Below, in pieces: positions 28,534 through 40,025 of a stretch of 64,000 nt of DNA. The stretch lies in contig JAQTIF010000001.1 of assembly GCA_029433525.1 (NCBI GenBank), forward strand, positions 248,001 to 312,000. Reading direction: 5' to 3'. Positions within the stretch are counted from its first letter, which is position 1; every line of letters starts with the position of its first letter. Source of the stretch: Enterobacteriaceae bacterium ESL0689 (GTDB taxonomy: Bacteria > Pseudomonadota > Gammaproteobacteria > Enterobacterales > Enterobacteriaceae). The position numbers and the translations under genes were made by a program. The notes below the pieces were generated by a model that did no database searches, was not told the origin of the DNA, and saw nothing but the letters and a program-made list of their open reading frames with translations.

Positions 28534-30957
28534 ATGTCCGGCTGGCAACGTATTTACTATAAATTACTGAGTTTACCATTACGAGCATGGGTAAAAAGCA
28601 AATCGATTCCCACAGAGCCTGCTCAGGAGTTAGGGCTGGACACGTCATGTCCGATTATGTATGTCTTACCCTATAACTCGAAAGCGGATCTGTTAACCCT
28701 GCGAGCCCAGTGCCAAAAGCACGATTTACCCGATCCTCTGATCCCACTGGAAATCGATGGCGTACTGCTACCGCGCTATGTGTTTATTCACGGTGGACCG
28801 CGTGTATTTACTTACTACACGCCAAAAGAAGAGTCGATCAAATTATTCCACGACTATCTGGATCTTCACCGCAACAATCCCGATCTGGATGTGCAAATGG
28901 TGCCTGTTTCGGTGATGTTTGGTCGGGCACCGGGACGTGAAAAAGGTGAGATTAACCCGCCACTGCGCATGCTCAATGGCATTCAGAAGTTCTTCGCCAT
29001 TTTGTGGCTGGGGCGTGATAGCTTTGTCCGTTTTTCACCCTCCGTATCTTTACGCCGTATCGCCGATGAGCATGGCACGGATAAAATTATTGCGCAAAAG
29101 CTGGCACGGGTGGCACGCATACATTTTTCGCGTCAGCGTCTGGCTGCTGTTGGCCCGCGTTTGCCTGCTCGTCAGGATCTGTTCAATAAATTACTGGCAT
29201 CAAAAGCCATTGCGCGCGCGATAGATGATGAGGCGCGTAGCAAGAAAATCTCTCACGATAAAGCCCAGCGCAATGCCACTCTCCTGATGGAGGAAATTGC
29301 TGCCAATTTCTCCTACGAGATGATCCGGCTGACTGATCGTATTCTTGGTTTCACCTGGAATCGTCTGTACCAGGGCATCAATGTTAATCATGCTGAACGT
29401 GTCCGTCGGCTGGCACATGAGGGGCATGAAATTGTTTATGTGCCGTGTCATCGTAGCCATATGGACTATCTGCTGCTTTCTTATGTGTTGTATCACCAGG
29501 GGCTGGTGCCGCCACATATCGCGGCCGGTGTTAACCTCAATTTCTGGCCAGCCGGGCCGGTGTTTCGGCGTCTGGGCGCATTTTTTATCCGCCGTACTTT
29601 TAAGGGAAATAAACTCTATTCGACCGTGTTTCGCGAATATCTGGGTGAACTTTTTAGCCGGGGATACTCTGTAGAATATTTTGTCGAAGGCGGACGTTCA
29701 CGTACAGGCCGTTTACTGAATCCTAAAACCGGCACACTAATGATGACCCTCCAGGCGATGCTGCGCGGTGGAACCCGTCCTATTACGCTCGTACCTATCT
29801 ATATTGGTTACGAACATGTGATGGAAGTGGGTACTTACGCTAAAGAACTTCGCGGTGCAACGAAAGAGAAAGAGAGCCTGTCACAAATGCTACGCGGCCT
29901 GAGCAAACTGCGTAATCTCGGTCAGGGCTATGTGAATTTTGGCGAACCGCTGCCGCTAATGAACTGGCTGAATCAGCATGTTCCGCAATGGCGCGACGAT
30001 ATCGATCCTATCGAAGCTGTGCGGCCGCAGTGGCTAACCCCGTCAGTCAACCATATTGCCGACGACTTGATGGTGCGTATTAATAACGCCGGGGCAGCCA
30101 ATGGCATGAATCTGTGCTGTACCGCACTGCTGGCTTCTCGCCAGCATTCGCTGACCCGGGAGCAGCTCACGCAGCAAATAAATTGTTATCTCGATCTGTT
30201 ACGTCATGTGCCCTATTCGCCGGACACCACGACCCCTTCAACCTCAGCGGAAGAACTGATTGACCACACACTGAAGATGGATAAGTTCGAAGTCGAGAAA
30301 GATACGATTGGCGATATCATCGTTCTGCCACGTGAACAGGCGGTATTGATGACCTACTATCGCAATAATATTGCGCATATGCTGATCATGCCATCATTGC
30401 TGGCCGCTATCGTGACCCAGAGTCGGCATCTTTCTCGCCACGAAGTCCTGCGCCATGTCACGATCCTCTATCCGTTGCTGAAAGCGGAGTTATTCCTGCG
30501 CTGGGAGAAAGAGGCACTGCCAGAAGTGATTGATGCCCTGCTCACTGAAATGCAGCGCCAGGAATTGGTTGTACTCAACGATGATGAGATAAGCATTAAC
30601 CCCGCACGCTCACGTATTCTGCAACTGCTGGCTGCCGGGGTGCGTGAAACTATCCAGCGTTATGCGATTACTTTCTGGCTATTGAGCTCAAACCCTTCGA
30701 TTAATCGCAGTTCTCTGGAAAAAGAGAGCCGGACTGTGGCTCAGCGTTTGTCTGTTCTGCATGGCATTAATGCGCCTGAGTTTTTTGATAAAGCCGTATT
30801 CAGCACACTGGTGCTGACGCTGTGCGATGAAGGTTACATCAGCGATACTGGCGATGCTGAACCCCAGGAGACGCTAAAGGTTTATCAAATGCTGGCAGCT
30901 CTGATAGCGCCGGATGTTCGTTTGACGATTGAAAGCGCGATTCAGGATAACACTTAA
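28534..30957 (+). CDS. plsB: Glycerol-3-phosphate acyltransferase
   Basis: 807 residues, the same length as E. coli PlsB. Inner-membrane enzyme for the first step of phospholipid synthesis, acylating sn-glycerol 3-phosphate at position 1. The acyltransferase motifs are HRSHMD (near residue 306), FFIRRTF and [10 protein letters not shown], followed by [15 protein letters not shown]. The product runs from [16 protein letters not shown] to a conserved end. Faces ubiA convergently with 64 bases between. Confidence 0.97.
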   Translation: MSGWQRIYYKLLSLPLRAWVKSKSIPTEPAQELGLDTSCPIMYVLPYNSKADLLTLRAQCQKHDLPDPLIPLEIDGVLLPRYVFIHGGPRVFTYYTPKEESIKLFHDYLDLHRNNPDLDVQMVPVSVMFGRAPGREKGEINPPLRMLNGIQKFFAILWLGRDSFVRFSPSVSLRRIADEHGTDKIIAQKLARVARIHFSRQRLAAVGPRLPARQDLFNKLLASKAIARAIDDEARSKKISHDKAQRNATLLMEEIAANFSYEMIRLTDRILGFTWNRLYQGINVNHAERVRRLAHEGHEIVYVPCHRSHMDYLLLSYVLYHQGLVPPHIAAGVNLNFWPAGPVFRRLGAFFIRRTFKGNKLYSTVFREYLGELFSRGYSVEYFVEGGRSRTGRLLNPKTGTLMMTLQAMLRGGTRPITLVPIYIGYEHVMEVGTYAKELRGATKEKESLSQMLRGLSKLRNLGQGYVNFGEPLPLMNWLNQHVPQWRDDIDPIEAVRPQWLTPSVNHIADDLMVRINNAGAANGMNLCCTALLASRQHSLTREQLTQQINCYLDLLRHVPYSPDTTTPSTSAEELIDHTLKMDKFEVEKDTIGDIIVLPREQAVLMTYYRNNIAHMLIMPSLLAAIVTQSRHLSRHEVLRHVTILYPLLKAELFLRWEKEALPEVIDALLTEMQRQELVVLNDDEISINPARSRILQLLAAGVRETIQRYAITFWLLSSNPSINRSSLEKESRTVAQRLSVLHGINAPEFFDKAVFSTLVLTLCDEGYISDTGDAEPQETLKVYQMLAALIAPDVRLTIESAIQDNT

Positions 30958-31021
30958 TCCTGCTCTACCTCCCCCGGGATGATATCTACCGGGGGAGAAA
31001 AAACGTCAGCAATCATGAAGG

Positions 31022-31885
31022 TCAATGGGTGACCGCCAGGCCAAGAAATAACACCATGCCAACGTAATTATTATTTAAAAAAGCTTTAAAGCAATCATCA
31101 CGTTGGCGATGATAAATCAGTCTTTGTTGCCAGCAAAATAGCCCGGCCACAATTAACAACGATGCATAATATGGCCAACGCAGTCCATATAACCCGCCAA
31201 CCGCTGACATTAGCACCAGCACGCCAGCCTGAAAAATGCCAATGATCAGGCGGTCATGTTCGGCAAACAGAATCGCCGTCGATTTAATTCCAATTTTGAT
31301 ATCGTCATCTCTGTCAACCATCGCATATTGGGTATCATAAACCACGGCCCAGCAAATATTAGCGAAAAACAGTAACCAGCAACTGAGCGGTAAAGATTCA
31401 CTTACCGCAGAAAAGGCCATTGGAATGGACCAGCCAAAAGCCGCGCCCAGCACCACCTGAGGCAGGTATGTGTAGCGCTTCATAAACGGGTAAATCCAGG
31501 CGAGTAGCAGCGCCACCACCGATAACAAAATGGTCATCGTGTTTAACGTCAGCACTAACAGAAATGAAAACAGCACCAGTACGATAAATAATACTCTGGC
31601 CTCCTGGCCGCTGATCTCCCCGTTGGGTAACGGGCGGTGGGCGGTACGTTTCACGTGGATGTCAAATTTACGGTCGGCATAATCATTAATCACGCAACCG
31701 GCAGCACGCATTAGCCAGACACCTGCAATAAAAACAATCAGGATCGACAATGGCGGAACGCCCGGCGTCGCCAGCCACAGCGCCCATAGCGTCGGCCATA
31801 GCAGCAATAACGCACCAATCGGTTTATCCGTGCGCATCAGGCGATGAAATGCTAACAGCTTATTCTGCGTTAGACTCCACTCCAT
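31022..31885 (-). CDS. ubiA: 4-hydroxybenzoate octaprenyltransferase
   Basis: 287 residues; polytopic inner-membrane prenyltransferase joining octaprenyl diphosphate to 4-hydroxybenzoate in ubiquinone synthesis. Aspartate-rich motifs NDYADRKFD and [13 protein letters not shown] bind the diphosphate through magnesium. The first residues ([24 protein letters not shown]) are identical in style to E. coli, while the extreme C-terminus is a few residues shorter. Its usual operon partner ubiC, which makes 4-hydroxybenzoate, is only a scar upstream. Confidence 0.96.
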   Translation of the reverse strand: MEWSLTQNKLLAFHRLMRTDKPIGALLLLWPTLWALWLATPGVPPLSILIVFIAGVWLMRAAGCVINDYADRKFDIHVKRTAHRPLPNGEISGQEARVLFIVLVLFSFLLVLTLNTMTILLSVVALLLAWIYPFMKRYTYLPQVVLGAAFGWSIPMAFSAVSESLPLSCWLLFFANICWAVVYDTQYAMVDRDDDIKIGIKSTAILFAEHDRLIIGIFQAGVLVLMSAVGGLYGLRWPYYASLLIVAGLFCWQQRLIYHRQRDDCFKAFLNNNYVGMVLFLGLAVTH

Positions 31886-31897
31886 TTTCTCTTCCTC

Positions 31898-32013
31898 TTA
31901 ATACAATGGCGATACAGGCAGAAAAAGCACCCTCAAGATACAAGCGCCGCTCCTGCGGGCATAACAGGAAAAATAATACTGCACATAAATGGTATCAGCG
32001 CAGGATGTAATAT
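31898..32013 (-). pseudogene. ubiC: Deletion remnant of chorismate lyase gene ubiC
   Basis: Read on the minus strand, the DNA ends RVLFLPVSPLY-stop, matching the UbiC C-terminus ELFLPASPLY, 12 bases before the ubiA ATG, as in the ubiCA operon. About 80 bases upstream, ATATTACATCCTGCGCTGAT resembles the ubiC start region (reads LHPALI against SHPALT). The roughly 400 bases that encode the enzyme core are missing. The C-terminal match is strong, the N-terminal one weaker. The remainder of 31886-32343 holds no gene. Confidence 0.7.
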
Positions 32014-32254
32014 GGGCGATGTTCCTGTGTATAGTCTGCAAATATTGTATCTCAGAATAAGCGATTCATCGCGGGCAAATCATAACGGTGTCATGGCGCT
32101 ATGGTGCAAACGCGCTATAGAAAAAGTGATGCGCTTTGGCAAGCCGGAGTTTGTGGCGTTTCCGGGGTGAAATACTCGCTAACCGGTAGGTGGCATAACA
32201 AGAAGGCTAAAAGGCTGATATTCAGAGCCTGGCCCGTAGATTCAGGATCTGACA

Positions 32255-32292
32255 CCTCATTCGCGATTATTGCTGTTAACTGACGAATGAGG
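32255..32292. other. Stem-loop downstream of pgi
   Basis: CCTCATTCG (32255-32263) and CGAATGAGG (32284-32292) form a nine-base-pair stem, about 50 bases past the pgi stop. No T-run follows on the minus strand, so a terminator role is uncertain. Confidence 0.4.
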
Positions 32293-32343
32293 CATCAGAA
32301 GGCGCTCAATTCACGGCACCGAAATCAGCCTTGATACTCTCAC

Positions 32344-33993
32344 TCAGTCACGCCAGGCTTTGTAACGATTAATCAGACCATTCGTGGAGCTGTCATGACT
32401 GTTTACCCTATTAGCGCCTGCTAATTCCGGCAGGATACGATTAGCTAGTTGTTTACCCAGTTCCACTCCCCACTGATCAAAGGTGAAAATGTTCAGGATC
32501 GCTCCCTGGGTGAAAATTTTATGCTCATACAAGGCAATCAACGCCCCGAGGCTATATGGTGTGATTTCACGTAGCAGAATCGAGTTAGTCGGACGATTTC
32601 CTTTAAAGACCTTGAAGGGAATGACATTCTCAAGGGTTGCTGGATCTTTCCCCTGGTCACGATACTCCTGCTCAACAACATCCCGCGATTTACCAAATGC
32701 CAGCGCTTCCGTTTGGGCAAAAAAGTTGGATAACAGTTTCTGGTGATGATCGGTGAGTGGATTATGGGTTATCGCCGGGGCGATAAAATCACAAGGCACC
32801 AATTTCGTTCCCTGATGAATCAATTGATAAAATGCATGCTGGCCATTCGTCCCCGGCTCACCCCAGATAACCGGTCCCGTTTGATAATCAACAAGATGAC
32901 CATTACGGTCAACATACTTACCGTTAGACTCCATATTGCCCTGCTGAAAGTAAGCAGCGAAGCGGTGCATATATTGATCATAAGGAAGAATCGCTTCGGT
33001 TTCAGTACCGAAAAAGTTGTTATACCAGATACCGATCAAGGCCAGTATCACTGGTAGATTTTTTTCTGCTGGCGTGGTAGCAAAATGCTTATCCATCGCG
33101 TGTGCGCCGGATAACAGTTCGACAAAATTATCGAAACCCACCGAAAGAACAATCGACAGGCCAATCGCCGACCATAATGAATAGCGTCCGCCGACCCAAT
33201 CCCAGAATTCAAACATATTGCCGGTATCGATACCAAACTCACCGACCGCTTTTGCGTTGGTGGAGAGGGCAGCAAAATGTTTCGCTATGTGCTTTTCATC
33301 ACCCGCATGGCGCAGTAACCAGTCACGTGCACTATGTGCGTTGGTCATGGTTTCCTGTGTTGTAAAAGTCTTCGATGCCACCAGGAACAGGGTTGTTTCC
33401 GGGTTTACACTCTTCAGCACTTCGGCGATATGAGTACCATCGACATTAGAGACAAAATGCATTGTCAGATGGTTTTTATAGGGTCGCAGCGCTTCAGTGA
33501 CCATCAATGGACCGAGATCGGAACCGCCAATACCAATATTGACGACATCGGTTATCGCTTTACCGGTATAGCCTCGCCAGTGACCAGAGATAATGGCGTC
33601 AGAGAATGTTCTCATCTTCTCAAGCACAGCATTCACTTCCGGCATCACATCTTTGCCATCAACTAAGATGGGGGTATTGCTACGATTACGCAGGGCGACA
33701 TGGAGTACTGCGCGATCTTCTGTACGGTTAATTTTTTCACCGGCAAACATCTCGCTAATGGCTCCCGCCAGGTCGGTCTCTCTGGCTAATTGTTGCAATT
33801 TAGCCAGCGTCTCTTCAGTGATGCGATTTTTAGAAAAATCCACCAGCATCAGATCATCAAATGTTGCGGAGAATTGAGAGAAACGATCAGGCTCTTTCGC
33901 GAATAATTCACTGATCGTGACATCTTTCATTTCAGCAAAATGCTGTTGTAACGCCTTCCACGCCTGGGTCTGTGTCGGATTGATATTTTTCAT
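32344..33993 (-). CDS. pgi: Glucose-6-phosphate isomerase
   Basis: 549 residues from ATG 33993 ([19 protein letters not shown]), two codons into the longest frame and equal in length to E. coli Pgi. Interconverts glucose 6-phosphate and fructose 6-phosphate. Family signatures are [45 protein letters not shown] and the C-terminal lysine segment [11 protein letters not shown]. Divergent from lysC; the gap between them carries the lysC leader. Confidence 0.97.
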   Translation of the reverse strand: MKNINPTQTQAWKALQQHFAEMKDVTISELFAKEPDRFSQFSATFDDLMLVDFSKNRITEETLAKLQQLARETDLAGAISEMFAGEKINRTEDRAVLHVALRNRSNTPILVDGKDVMPEVNAVLEKMRTFSDAIISGHWRGYTGKAITDVVNIGIGGSDLGPLMVTEALRPYKNHLTMHFVSNVDGTHIAEVLKSVNPETTLFLVASKTFTTQETMTNAHSARDWLLRHAGDEKHIAKHFAALSTNAKAVGEFGIDTGNMFEFWDWVGGRYSLWSAIGLSIVLSVGFDNFVELLSGAHAMDKHFATTPAEKNLPVILALIGIWYNNFFGTETEAILPYDQYMHRFAAYFQQGNMESNGKYVDRNGHLVDYQTGPVIWGEPGTNGQHAFYQLIHQGTKLVPCDFIAPAITHNPLTDHHQKLLSNFFAQTEALAFGKSRDVVEQEYRDQGKDPATLENVIPFKVFKGNRPTNSILLREITPYSLGALIALYEHKIFTQGAILNIFTFDQWGVELGKQLANRILPELAGANRVNSHDSSTNGLINRYKAWRD

Positions 33994-34186
33994 GAACAAT
34001 ACCTGTCTGTATTAATAATGATAACTAAAGACAATTGTATCCCTGGCGATAAAAAATTGTGATGCTTTTTACGCTATCCCGATCATATTGTTTTCCCGTG
34101 CGACTCATTGACAAGCGGAAAAATAATGGACATAAGGCTTTTTTCTGTAAACCTGGCAGCGATGAAAAATCCGTATAATTCGATGA

Positions 34187-34216
34187 TTGACAACCAGACT
34201 GCTAACCCTTTATTTA
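34187..34216 (+). promoter_or_regulatory. Probable lysC promoter
   Basis: TTGACA (34187-34192) and TATTTA (34211-34216) are 18 bases apart. Transcription from here would start near 34224, immediately before the lysine aptamer, giving a leader of about 520 bases. Confidence 0.65.
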
Positions 34217-34230
34217 TAAAAGGACTAGCT

Positions 34231-34742
34231 GCACAATGCAGGCCAGAAGAGACACGTTATCCCGATAACGTGGCGTATAAGAGCCTGGCTCACCAGGCGT
34301 TATTGGCGCAGCCAGTCTGGACACGGACAGCGCGGAGAAACCGCAGCGTACAGGTCGTACCTGAGGATTTCGAGCACTACCCAGGGCCAAAATGGCAAGT
34401 AAAATAGCCTGGTGGGCCAGGCTCTAAGGCGTCACACTTCGGTGATAACATCTGACAGGGCGCAACACCGAAGTAATAGCATGGCGGGTCATGTTCTTCA
34501 TCAACTTGCAGGATTGGCCTCGCTGAATTATCACCAGAAAAACGTTCTCAGTCAGGCATGTTTCCAGAAGTTGCCGTCGCGCTTTCCTGCACGGTATTCA
34601 CACTGGTCTCACTTTCTATTTGTGCTATGACTGAATAATCTGACCTGGCTTATTAAGACATTTTTATGCTGACCTGTATCCTTCCCAGGTGATTTTATGG
34701 CGGAATGGTTTTAATAAGTCAGGTCGCTGATACGAGGTTGTT
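34231..34742 (+). ncRNA. lysC lysine riboswitch (L-box), interrupted by a mobile repeat
   Basis: GCAGGCCAGAAGAG (34238-34251) and CCCGATAACG match the 5' part of the E. coli lysC leader. After the inserted repeat (34281-34424) the rest continues in order: GGTGATAACATCTGA (34441-34455), ACCGAAGTAATAG (34467-34479), GGCGGGTCATG, TTATCACCAGAA and CAGTCAGG. CCTGC at 34586-34590 can close the aptamer by pairing with GCAGG. Downstream, GACCTGGCTTATTAA (34642-34656) pairs with TTAATAAGTCAGGTC (34711-34725) beside the lysC ribosome-binding site, a likely expression platform. Ligand response of the interrupted form is unknown. Confidence 0.82.
34281..34424. repeat. Complete 144 bp inverted-repeat element inside the lysC riboswitch
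   Basis: Starts GAGCCTGGCTCACCAGGC and ends with the near-perfect inverse GCCTGGTGGGCCAGGCTC. It is flanked on both sides by TAA (34278-34280 and 34425-34427), a target-site duplication. No coding frame; size, ends and duplication fit a MITE-type non-autonomous element. Confidence 0.85.
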
Positions 34743-36092
34743 ATGACAGATTTAGTGGTCGCCAAATTTGGCGGCACCAGCGTTGCTGATTTTGATGCGA
34801 TGAGCCGTAGCATTGACGTTGTACAACTTGATAAAAGTACGCGCGTTGTCGTACTGTCCGCCTCTGCGGGCGTGACAAATCTTCTGGTCGCGCTGGCGGA
34901 AGGACTGGAGACAATAGAGCGGCTCGCAAAGCTCGAGTCGCTACGCCAGATCCAATACAATATTCTCAAACACCTCCGCAATCCTGATATGATCCGCAAA
35001 GAGATCGATCGTCTGCTGGAAAATATTACCACCCTTGCAGAAGCCGCAACCCTGGCCAGTTCGACAGCATTAACCGATGAGCTGGTCAGCCACGGTGAGC
35101 TGATGTCCAGCCTGCTGTTTGTCGAAATACTTCACCAGCGTGGTATCACGGCACAATGGTTTGATGTGCGTAAAATTATGCGCACCAATGATCATTTTGG
35201 CCGGGCAGAACCTGATATTACTGCACTGACTGAACTGACACAGCAACAGCTGATTCCACGCATTAAAGATAGCCTGGTGATCACCCAGGGATTTATTGGT
35301 AGTGAAGAGAAAGGCAGAACGACAACCCTGGGTCGTGGCGGGAGTGATTATACGGCGGCATTGTTAGGTGAAGTGCTCAATGCCAGTCGGGTCGATATCT
35401 GGACGGATGTTCCTGGCATTTACACGACAGACCCACGTATCACGCCAGCGGCAAAACGTATTGATGCCATTACTTTTGCCGAAGCCGCAGAAATGGCAAC
35501 TTTTGGGGCAAAAATCCTGCATCCCGCCACGTTACTCCCGGCGATACGCAGCGATATTCCGGTTTTCGTTGGTTCCAGCAAGGCACCTGAGGCTGGCGGG
35601 ACATTAGTGTGCAATAAAACGGAAAATCCGCCATTATTTCGGGCGCTGGCACTCCGCCGTCGGCAGACATTACTGACGTTGCACAGTCTGAATATGTTGC
35701 ACTCTCGTGGTTTTCTGGCAGAAATCTTCAGTATCCTGGCGCGCCATAATATTTCGGTCGATCTGATCACCACGTCTGAAGTCAATATTGCACTAACGCT
35801 GGATACCACCGGTTCGACTTCATCCACGGATGTTTTGCTGACGCCAGCACTGCTGGCAGAACTTTCCACGCTGTGCCGCGTGGAAGTCGAACAGGACCTG
35901 GCACTGATTGCCTTGATCGGTAATGACTTATCACGTGCCTGTGGTGTCGGTAAAGAGATATTTAGCGTTCTGGAGCCCTTTAATATCCGGATGATTTGCT
36001 ATGGTGCATCCAGCCATAATCTCTGTTTCCTGGTGCCGGGGGCGGATGCCGAACAGGTGGTGCAGAATTTGCATCAGAATCTGTTTGAATAA
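34743..36092 (+). CDS. lysC: Lysine-sensitive aspartokinase III
   Basis: 449 residues, as in E. coli. Phosphorylates aspartate, the first step to lysine, threonine and methionine. The kinase domain opens VAKFGGTSVADFDAM and includes TTLGRGGSDYTAA; two ACT-type regulatory segments follow (LTLHSLNMLHSRGFLAEIFS; VALIGN-like LIALIGNDLSRACGVG) and bind lysine. Starts at ATG 34743 after CGAGG. Transcription and translation should be under the upstream lysine leader, which carries an insertion. Convergent with metH. Confidence 0.97.
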   Translation: MTDLVVAKFGGTSVADFDAMSRSIDVVQLDKSTRVVVLSASAGVTNLLVALAEGLETIERLAKLESLRQIQYNILKHLRNPDMIRKEIDRLLENITTLAEAATLASSTALTDELVSHGELMSSLLFVEILHQRGITAQWFDVRKIMRTNDHFGRAEPDITALTELTQQQLIPRIKDSLVITQGFIGSEEKGRTTTLGRGGSDYTAALLGEVLNASRVDIWTDVPGIYTTDPRITPAAKRIDAITFAEAAEMATFGAKILHPATLLPAIRSDIPVFVGSSKAPEAGGTLVCNKTENPPLFRALALRRRQTLLTLHSLNMLHSRGFLAEIFSILARHNISVDLITTSEVNIALTLDTTGSTSSTDVLLTPALLAELSTLCRVEVEQDLALIALIGNDLSRACGVGKEIFSVLEPFNIRMICYGASSHNLCFLVPGADAEQVVQNLHQNLFE

Positions 36093-36104
36093 CGCTTCTG
36101 CCTT

Positions 36105-36146
36105 GTATCCTGCCCGCTGACTGGGCTCAGCCAGCGGGCAGGATAC
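36105..36146 (+). terminator. Long stem-loop after lysC
   Basis: GTATCCTGCCCGCTG (36105-36119) pairs perfectly with CAGCGGGCAGGATAC (36132-36146). There is no T-run, so it may block 3' exonucleases or act as a bidirectional barrier. Confidence 0.6.
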
Positions 36147-36184
36147 GGCGCCTCCGGTGAAGGATATCAGTCGGCCGCCAGAAA

Positions 36185-36232
36185 AGAGAAAGCCCTGAAA
36201 ACAGGATCGTTCGGTGCTTTCTCTGCTGTTTT
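36185..36232 (+). terminator. Second stem-loop with T-run between lysC and metH
   Basis: AGAGAAAGC (36185-36193) pairs with GCTTTCTCT (36216-36224), followed by GCTGTTTT on the plus strand. It could complete termination of lysC transcripts. Confidence 0.45.
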
Positions 36233-36341
36233 CCGTCCATCTCATCACCGGCTTTTGATGTTAAACCGAACCTCTCAGCGTCCAAATTTATGTCCCTGTC
36301 CGGATAATTTTTCCTCTCCGCGACAGGGATAACGCATTGTC

Positions 36342-39300
36342 TCAGGCGGGATCATATCCCAGATTCGGTGCCAGCCAGCGTTCCGCTTCTGCCAGGGTCA
36401 TATTTTTACGACGAGCGTAATCTTCCACCTGATCACGCTGAATCTGCGCCACCGCATAGTATTTACTGTCCGGATGACTGAAATACCAGCCAGATACTGA
36501 CGCCCCTGGCCACATAGCGAATGATTCGGTTATTTTCATTCCCGTATGAGCTTCAACTTGCAGTAATTGCCAGATAGTGGCCTTTTCTGTGTGATCCGGG
36601 CAGGCCGGATAACCAGGTGCGGGACGGATACCCTGATAGTTTTCGCGGATCAGATCCCCATTACTGAGGTTTTCATTGGCGGCATATCCCCAGTAGACTT
36701 TCCGCACACGCTCATGGAGATATTCAGCAAACGCTTCTGCCAGACGATCGGCCAGTGCTTTCACCATGATTTTATTGTAGTCATCATGCTCTGTCTCATA
36801 AGCCTGTGCCAGCATATCCTCTTCCAGGCCACCGGTTACGGCAAAAGCGCCCAGATAATCGGCTTTTCCAGTCAACTTTGGCGCAATAAAGTCAGCCAGG
36901 CAATAGTTAGTCGATCCAGTTTTCTCAGTCTGCTGGCGTAAATGGTGACTGATGGCTAACACCTGAGTGCGGGTTTCATCATGATAAATTTCAATATCAT
37001 CCCCTACCCGATTCGCCGGAAATAATCCCACAACACCACGCGGATTGAGCTTTTTTCCTGCGCTTAGTTTATCCAGCATCTGATTCGCATCTTTAAATAA
37101 CCGGCGTGCTTCTTCACCGACAATATCATCTTCGAGAATTTGAGGATACTTTCCGGCCAGTGACCAGGTCATAAAGAAAGGTGTCCAGTCGATATAGTGG
37201 CGCAGCGTTTCAATGCTCGCGGTTACCGCCTGCACACCAGGATAATGGGGAATCGGCGGCGTGTAATTTTGCCAGTCAAATGCCAGATCGTTATCGCGCG
37301 CTACCGCCAGTGTCACGGGAGATGTTCGTGGTTTCTTACGCGCATACTGGGCACGTACAATGTCATATTCTTTATGAATGCGCGCGATAAAATCATCGCG
37401 TTGTGTTTCTGAAAGCAATGCCGCGACGACCCCTACAGTACGCGAGGCGTTCTGTACGTATACCGTCGGGCCACGGTAGTTCTGCTCAATCTTTACGGCT
37501 GTATGAGCTTTAGAGGTTGTCGCGCCCCCGATCAATAACGGGATTGTAAAGCCCTGGCGATCCATCTCTTTCGCGACATTAACCATTTCATCCAGCGACG
37601 GGGTAATCAATCCGGAAAGGCCAATCAGGTCAGCGTTGACTTCACGTGCCGTTTTGAGGATCACCTCGGCCGGCACCATGACACCAAGATCGATGACTTC
37701 ATAATTATTACATTGCAATACGACACTAACGATATTTTTGCCGATATCATGAACATCACCTTTCACCGTAGCGATGACCATTTTGCCATTACTGGCCCCT
37801 TTATCTTTACTGGCCTCAATAAAAGGCTCCAGATACGCCACCGCTTGCTTCATCACACGGGCAGATTTTACCACCTGCGGCAGAAACATTTTTCCTTCGC
37901 CAAACAGATCCCCGACCACATTCATACCGTCCATCAGGGGCCCTTCGATCACTTCTATCGGACGTGCTACCTGCTGGCGTGCCTCTTCAGTGTCCTGGGC
38001 AATAAATTCACTAATGCCTTTTACCAGTGCATATTCCAGACGTTTATTTACCGCCCAGCTACGCCATTCCGCCTGCTGAACGTGGGTATCCTCATCCGTT
38101 TTACTGCTACGATATTTCTCCGCCAGAACCAGTAAGCGTTCAGTGCTATCATCACGACGATTGAGGATCACATCTTCTACTGCATTGCGTAATTCGGCAG
38201 AGAGATCATCATAAATCGCTAGTTGTCCAGCATTCACGATCCCCATATCCATGCCATTACGAATTGCGTGATAAAGAAACACAGCATGAATCGCTTCACG
38301 CACTGCATCATTGCCACGAAATGAAAAAGAGACGTTAGAGACGCCACCAGAAATTAACGCATGCGGCAATTCACGTTTAATGTCTTTACAGGCAGCGATA
38401 AAATCCAGCGCGTAATTATTATGTTCGGCAATCCCCGTAGCAACAGCAAAAATATTGGGATCGAAAATAATATCTTCCGCCGGGAAGCCGACTTCCTGCG
38501 TCAGGATCCTGTATGCCCGTCGGCAAATATCCACTTTACGTTCGCGGGTATCGGCCTGTCCCTGCTCATCAAAAGCCATGACGACTATTGCCGCACCATA
38601 ACGACGTACTTTTTTCGCATGTTCAATAAAAGCCGGGATACCTTCTTTCATCGAGATAGAGTTGACGATCCCTTTCCCCTGGATACACTTCAGACCCCTT
38701 TCAATCACACTCCATTTCGAGGAGTCAATCATTATCGGCACCCGGGCAATATCTGGCTCAGCAGCAATCAGATTAAGGAAACGTACCATCGCAGATTCGG
38801 CATCCAGCATCCCCTCATCCATATTGATATCAATAATTTGGGCACCATTTTCCACCTGCTGGCAAGCCACATCTAATGCTTCATCATATTTCTCTTCTTT
38901 GATCAGACGTCTGAATTTAGCGGAGCCTGTAACATTAGTACGTTCTCCGACGTTAACAAACAGGCTGTCAGCACCAATATTCAGCGGCTCAAGCCCTGCC
39001 AGACGGCAGGCAGCTGGAATTTCGGGCAATTTTCGTGGTGCCAGCCCTTCGACAGCCTGGCTGATAGCAGCAATATGTTCCGGTGTCGTGCCGCAACAAC
39101 CGCCGACAATATTCAAAAAACCCGACTCTGCCCATTCGCGCATCTGCTTCGCCATCGTTTCAGCATCCAGATCATATTCGCCAAACGCGTTAGGCAACCC
39201 CGCGTTTGGATGAACGCTGACATAACATTCCGCAACCCGCGAGAGCTCCTGCACATGCTGGCGTAACTGTTCTGGTCCGAGGGCGCAATTCAGGCCAAAA

Positions 39301-40025
39301 GTCAGCGCATCGGCGTGGCGTAATGAATTATAAAATGCTTCCGTTGTCTGGCCGGAAAGCGTGCGCCCGGAAGCATCGGTGATCGTACCGGAGATCATAA
39401 TCGGCAGCGTAATGCCTGATTGCGCAAACACCTCTTTTACGGCATAGATGGCGGCTTTAGCATTCAGTGTGTCGAACACCGTTTCAATCATAATCAGATC
39501 GACGCCCCCCTCCACTAACGCCTGGGTAGATTCACAGTAGGCCGTCACCAGTTGATCAAAAGTAATATTGCGAAACGATGAATCACTGACTTTGGGGGAA
39601 ATAGAGGCTGTACGGTTAGTCGGGCCAAGAATACCTGCGACATAGCGCGGTTTTTCCGGGGTTCGAGATGTCCATTCATCGGCACAGGCCCGCGCCAGTC
39701 TGGCGGCAGTCAGATTGATTTCAGTCACCAGAGATTGCATCTGGTAATCTGCCATTGCAATCGCCGTTGAGTTAAACGTATTAGTCTCAATAATATCAGC
39801 GCCTGCGGCAAAGTAAGCATCATGGATAGCAGTGATAGCTTGTGGTTGAGTAAGTACCAGCAAGTCATTATTACCTTTTAAATCACAAGGCCAGGCCGCA
39901 AAACGTTCACCACGAAAATCTTCTTCACTGAAACGACAACGCTGGATCATGGTTCCCATGGCACCATCCAGTATCAGGATACGTTTATTTAACTGTGTGC
40001 GTAGCTGATCAACTTTATTATTCAC
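36342..40025 (-). CDS. metH: Cobalamin-dependent methionine synthase
   Basis: 1227 residues, same length as E. coli MetH. Four modules in order: homocysteine-binding barrel ([11 protein letters not shown] at the start, zinc cysteines in [10 protein letters not shown]), methyltetrahydrofolate barrel ([14 protein letters not shown]), cobalamin module with the DxHxxG ligand motif ([10 protein letters not shown]), and the C-terminal reactivation domain binding S-adenosylmethionine ([12 protein letters not shown]). It needs B12. metA lies upstream on the same strand, 161 bases away; the aceBAK-iclR block that separates them in E. coli is absent. Confidence 0.98.
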   Translation of the reverse strand: MNNKVDQLRTQLNKRILILDGAMGTMIQRCRFSEEDFRGERFAAWPCDLKGNNDLLVLTQPQAITAIHDAYFAAGADIIETNTFNSTAIAMADYQMQSLVTEINLTAARLARACADEWTSRTPEKPRYVAGILGPTNRTASISPKVSDSSFRNITFDQLVTAYCESTQALVEGGVDLIMIETVFDTLNAKAAIYAVKEVFAQSGITLPIMISGTITDASGRTLSGQTTEAFYNSLRHADALTFGLNCALGPEQLRQHVQELSRVAECYVSVHPNAGLPNAFGEYDLDAETMAKQMREWAESGFLNIVGGCCGTTPEHIAAISQAVEGLAPRKLPEIPAACRLAGLEPLNIGADSLFVNVGERTNVTGSAKFRRLIKEEKYDEALDVACQQVENGAQIIDINMDEGMLDAESAMVRFLNLIAAEPDIARVPIMIDSSKWSVIERGLKCIQGKGIVNSISMKEGIPAFIEHAKKVRRYGAAIVVMAFDEQGQADTRERKVDICRRAYRILTQEVGFPAEDIIFDPNIFAVATGIAEHNNYALDFIAACKDIKRELPHALISGGVSNVSFSFRGNDAVREAIHAVFLYHAIRNGMDMGIVNAGQLAIYDDLSAELRNAVEDVILNRRDDSTERLLVLAEKYRSSKTDEDTHVQQAEWRSWAVNKRLEYALVKGISEFIAQDTEEARQQVARPIEVIEGPLMDGMNVVGDLFGEGKMFLPQVVKSARVMKQAVAYLEPFIEASKDKGASNGKMVIATVKGDVHDIGKNIVSVVLQCNNYEVIDLGVMVPAEVILKTAREVNADLIGLSGLITPSLDEMVNVAKEMDRQGFTIPLLIGGATTSKAHTAVKIEQNYRGPTVYVQNASRTVGVVAALLSETQRDDFIARIHKEYDIVRAQYARKKPRTSPVTLAVARDNDLAFDWQNYTPPIPHYPGVQAVTASIETLRHYIDWTPFFMTWSLAGKYPQILEDDIVGEEARRLFKDANQMLDKLSAGKKLNPRGVVGLFPANRVGDDIEIYHDETRTQVLAISHHLRQQTEKTGSTNYCLADFIAPKLTGKADYLGAFAVTGGLEEDMLAQAYETEHDDYNKIMVKALADRLAEAFAEYLHERVRKVYWGYAANENLSNGDLIRENYQGIRPAPGYPACPDHTEKATIWQLLQVEAHTGMKITESFAMWPGASVSGWYFSHPDSKYYAVAQIQRDQVEDYARRKNMTLAEAERWLAPNLGYDPA

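Noticed and set aside
32224-32240. Further end of the 144 bp element (AGAGCCTGGCCCGT)
   Set aside because: Only about 12 bases match and no opposite end or internal block follows.
34108-34407. 99-codon plus-strand frame upstream of lysC
   Set aside because: It spans the lysine aptamer and the inserted repeat, which explain the sequence; no ribosome-binding site or family match.
34281-34424. Identification of the repeat as ERIC or REP
   Set aside because: Length, end sequence and three-base duplications do not fit ERIC (about 127 bp, different ends) or REP palindromes.
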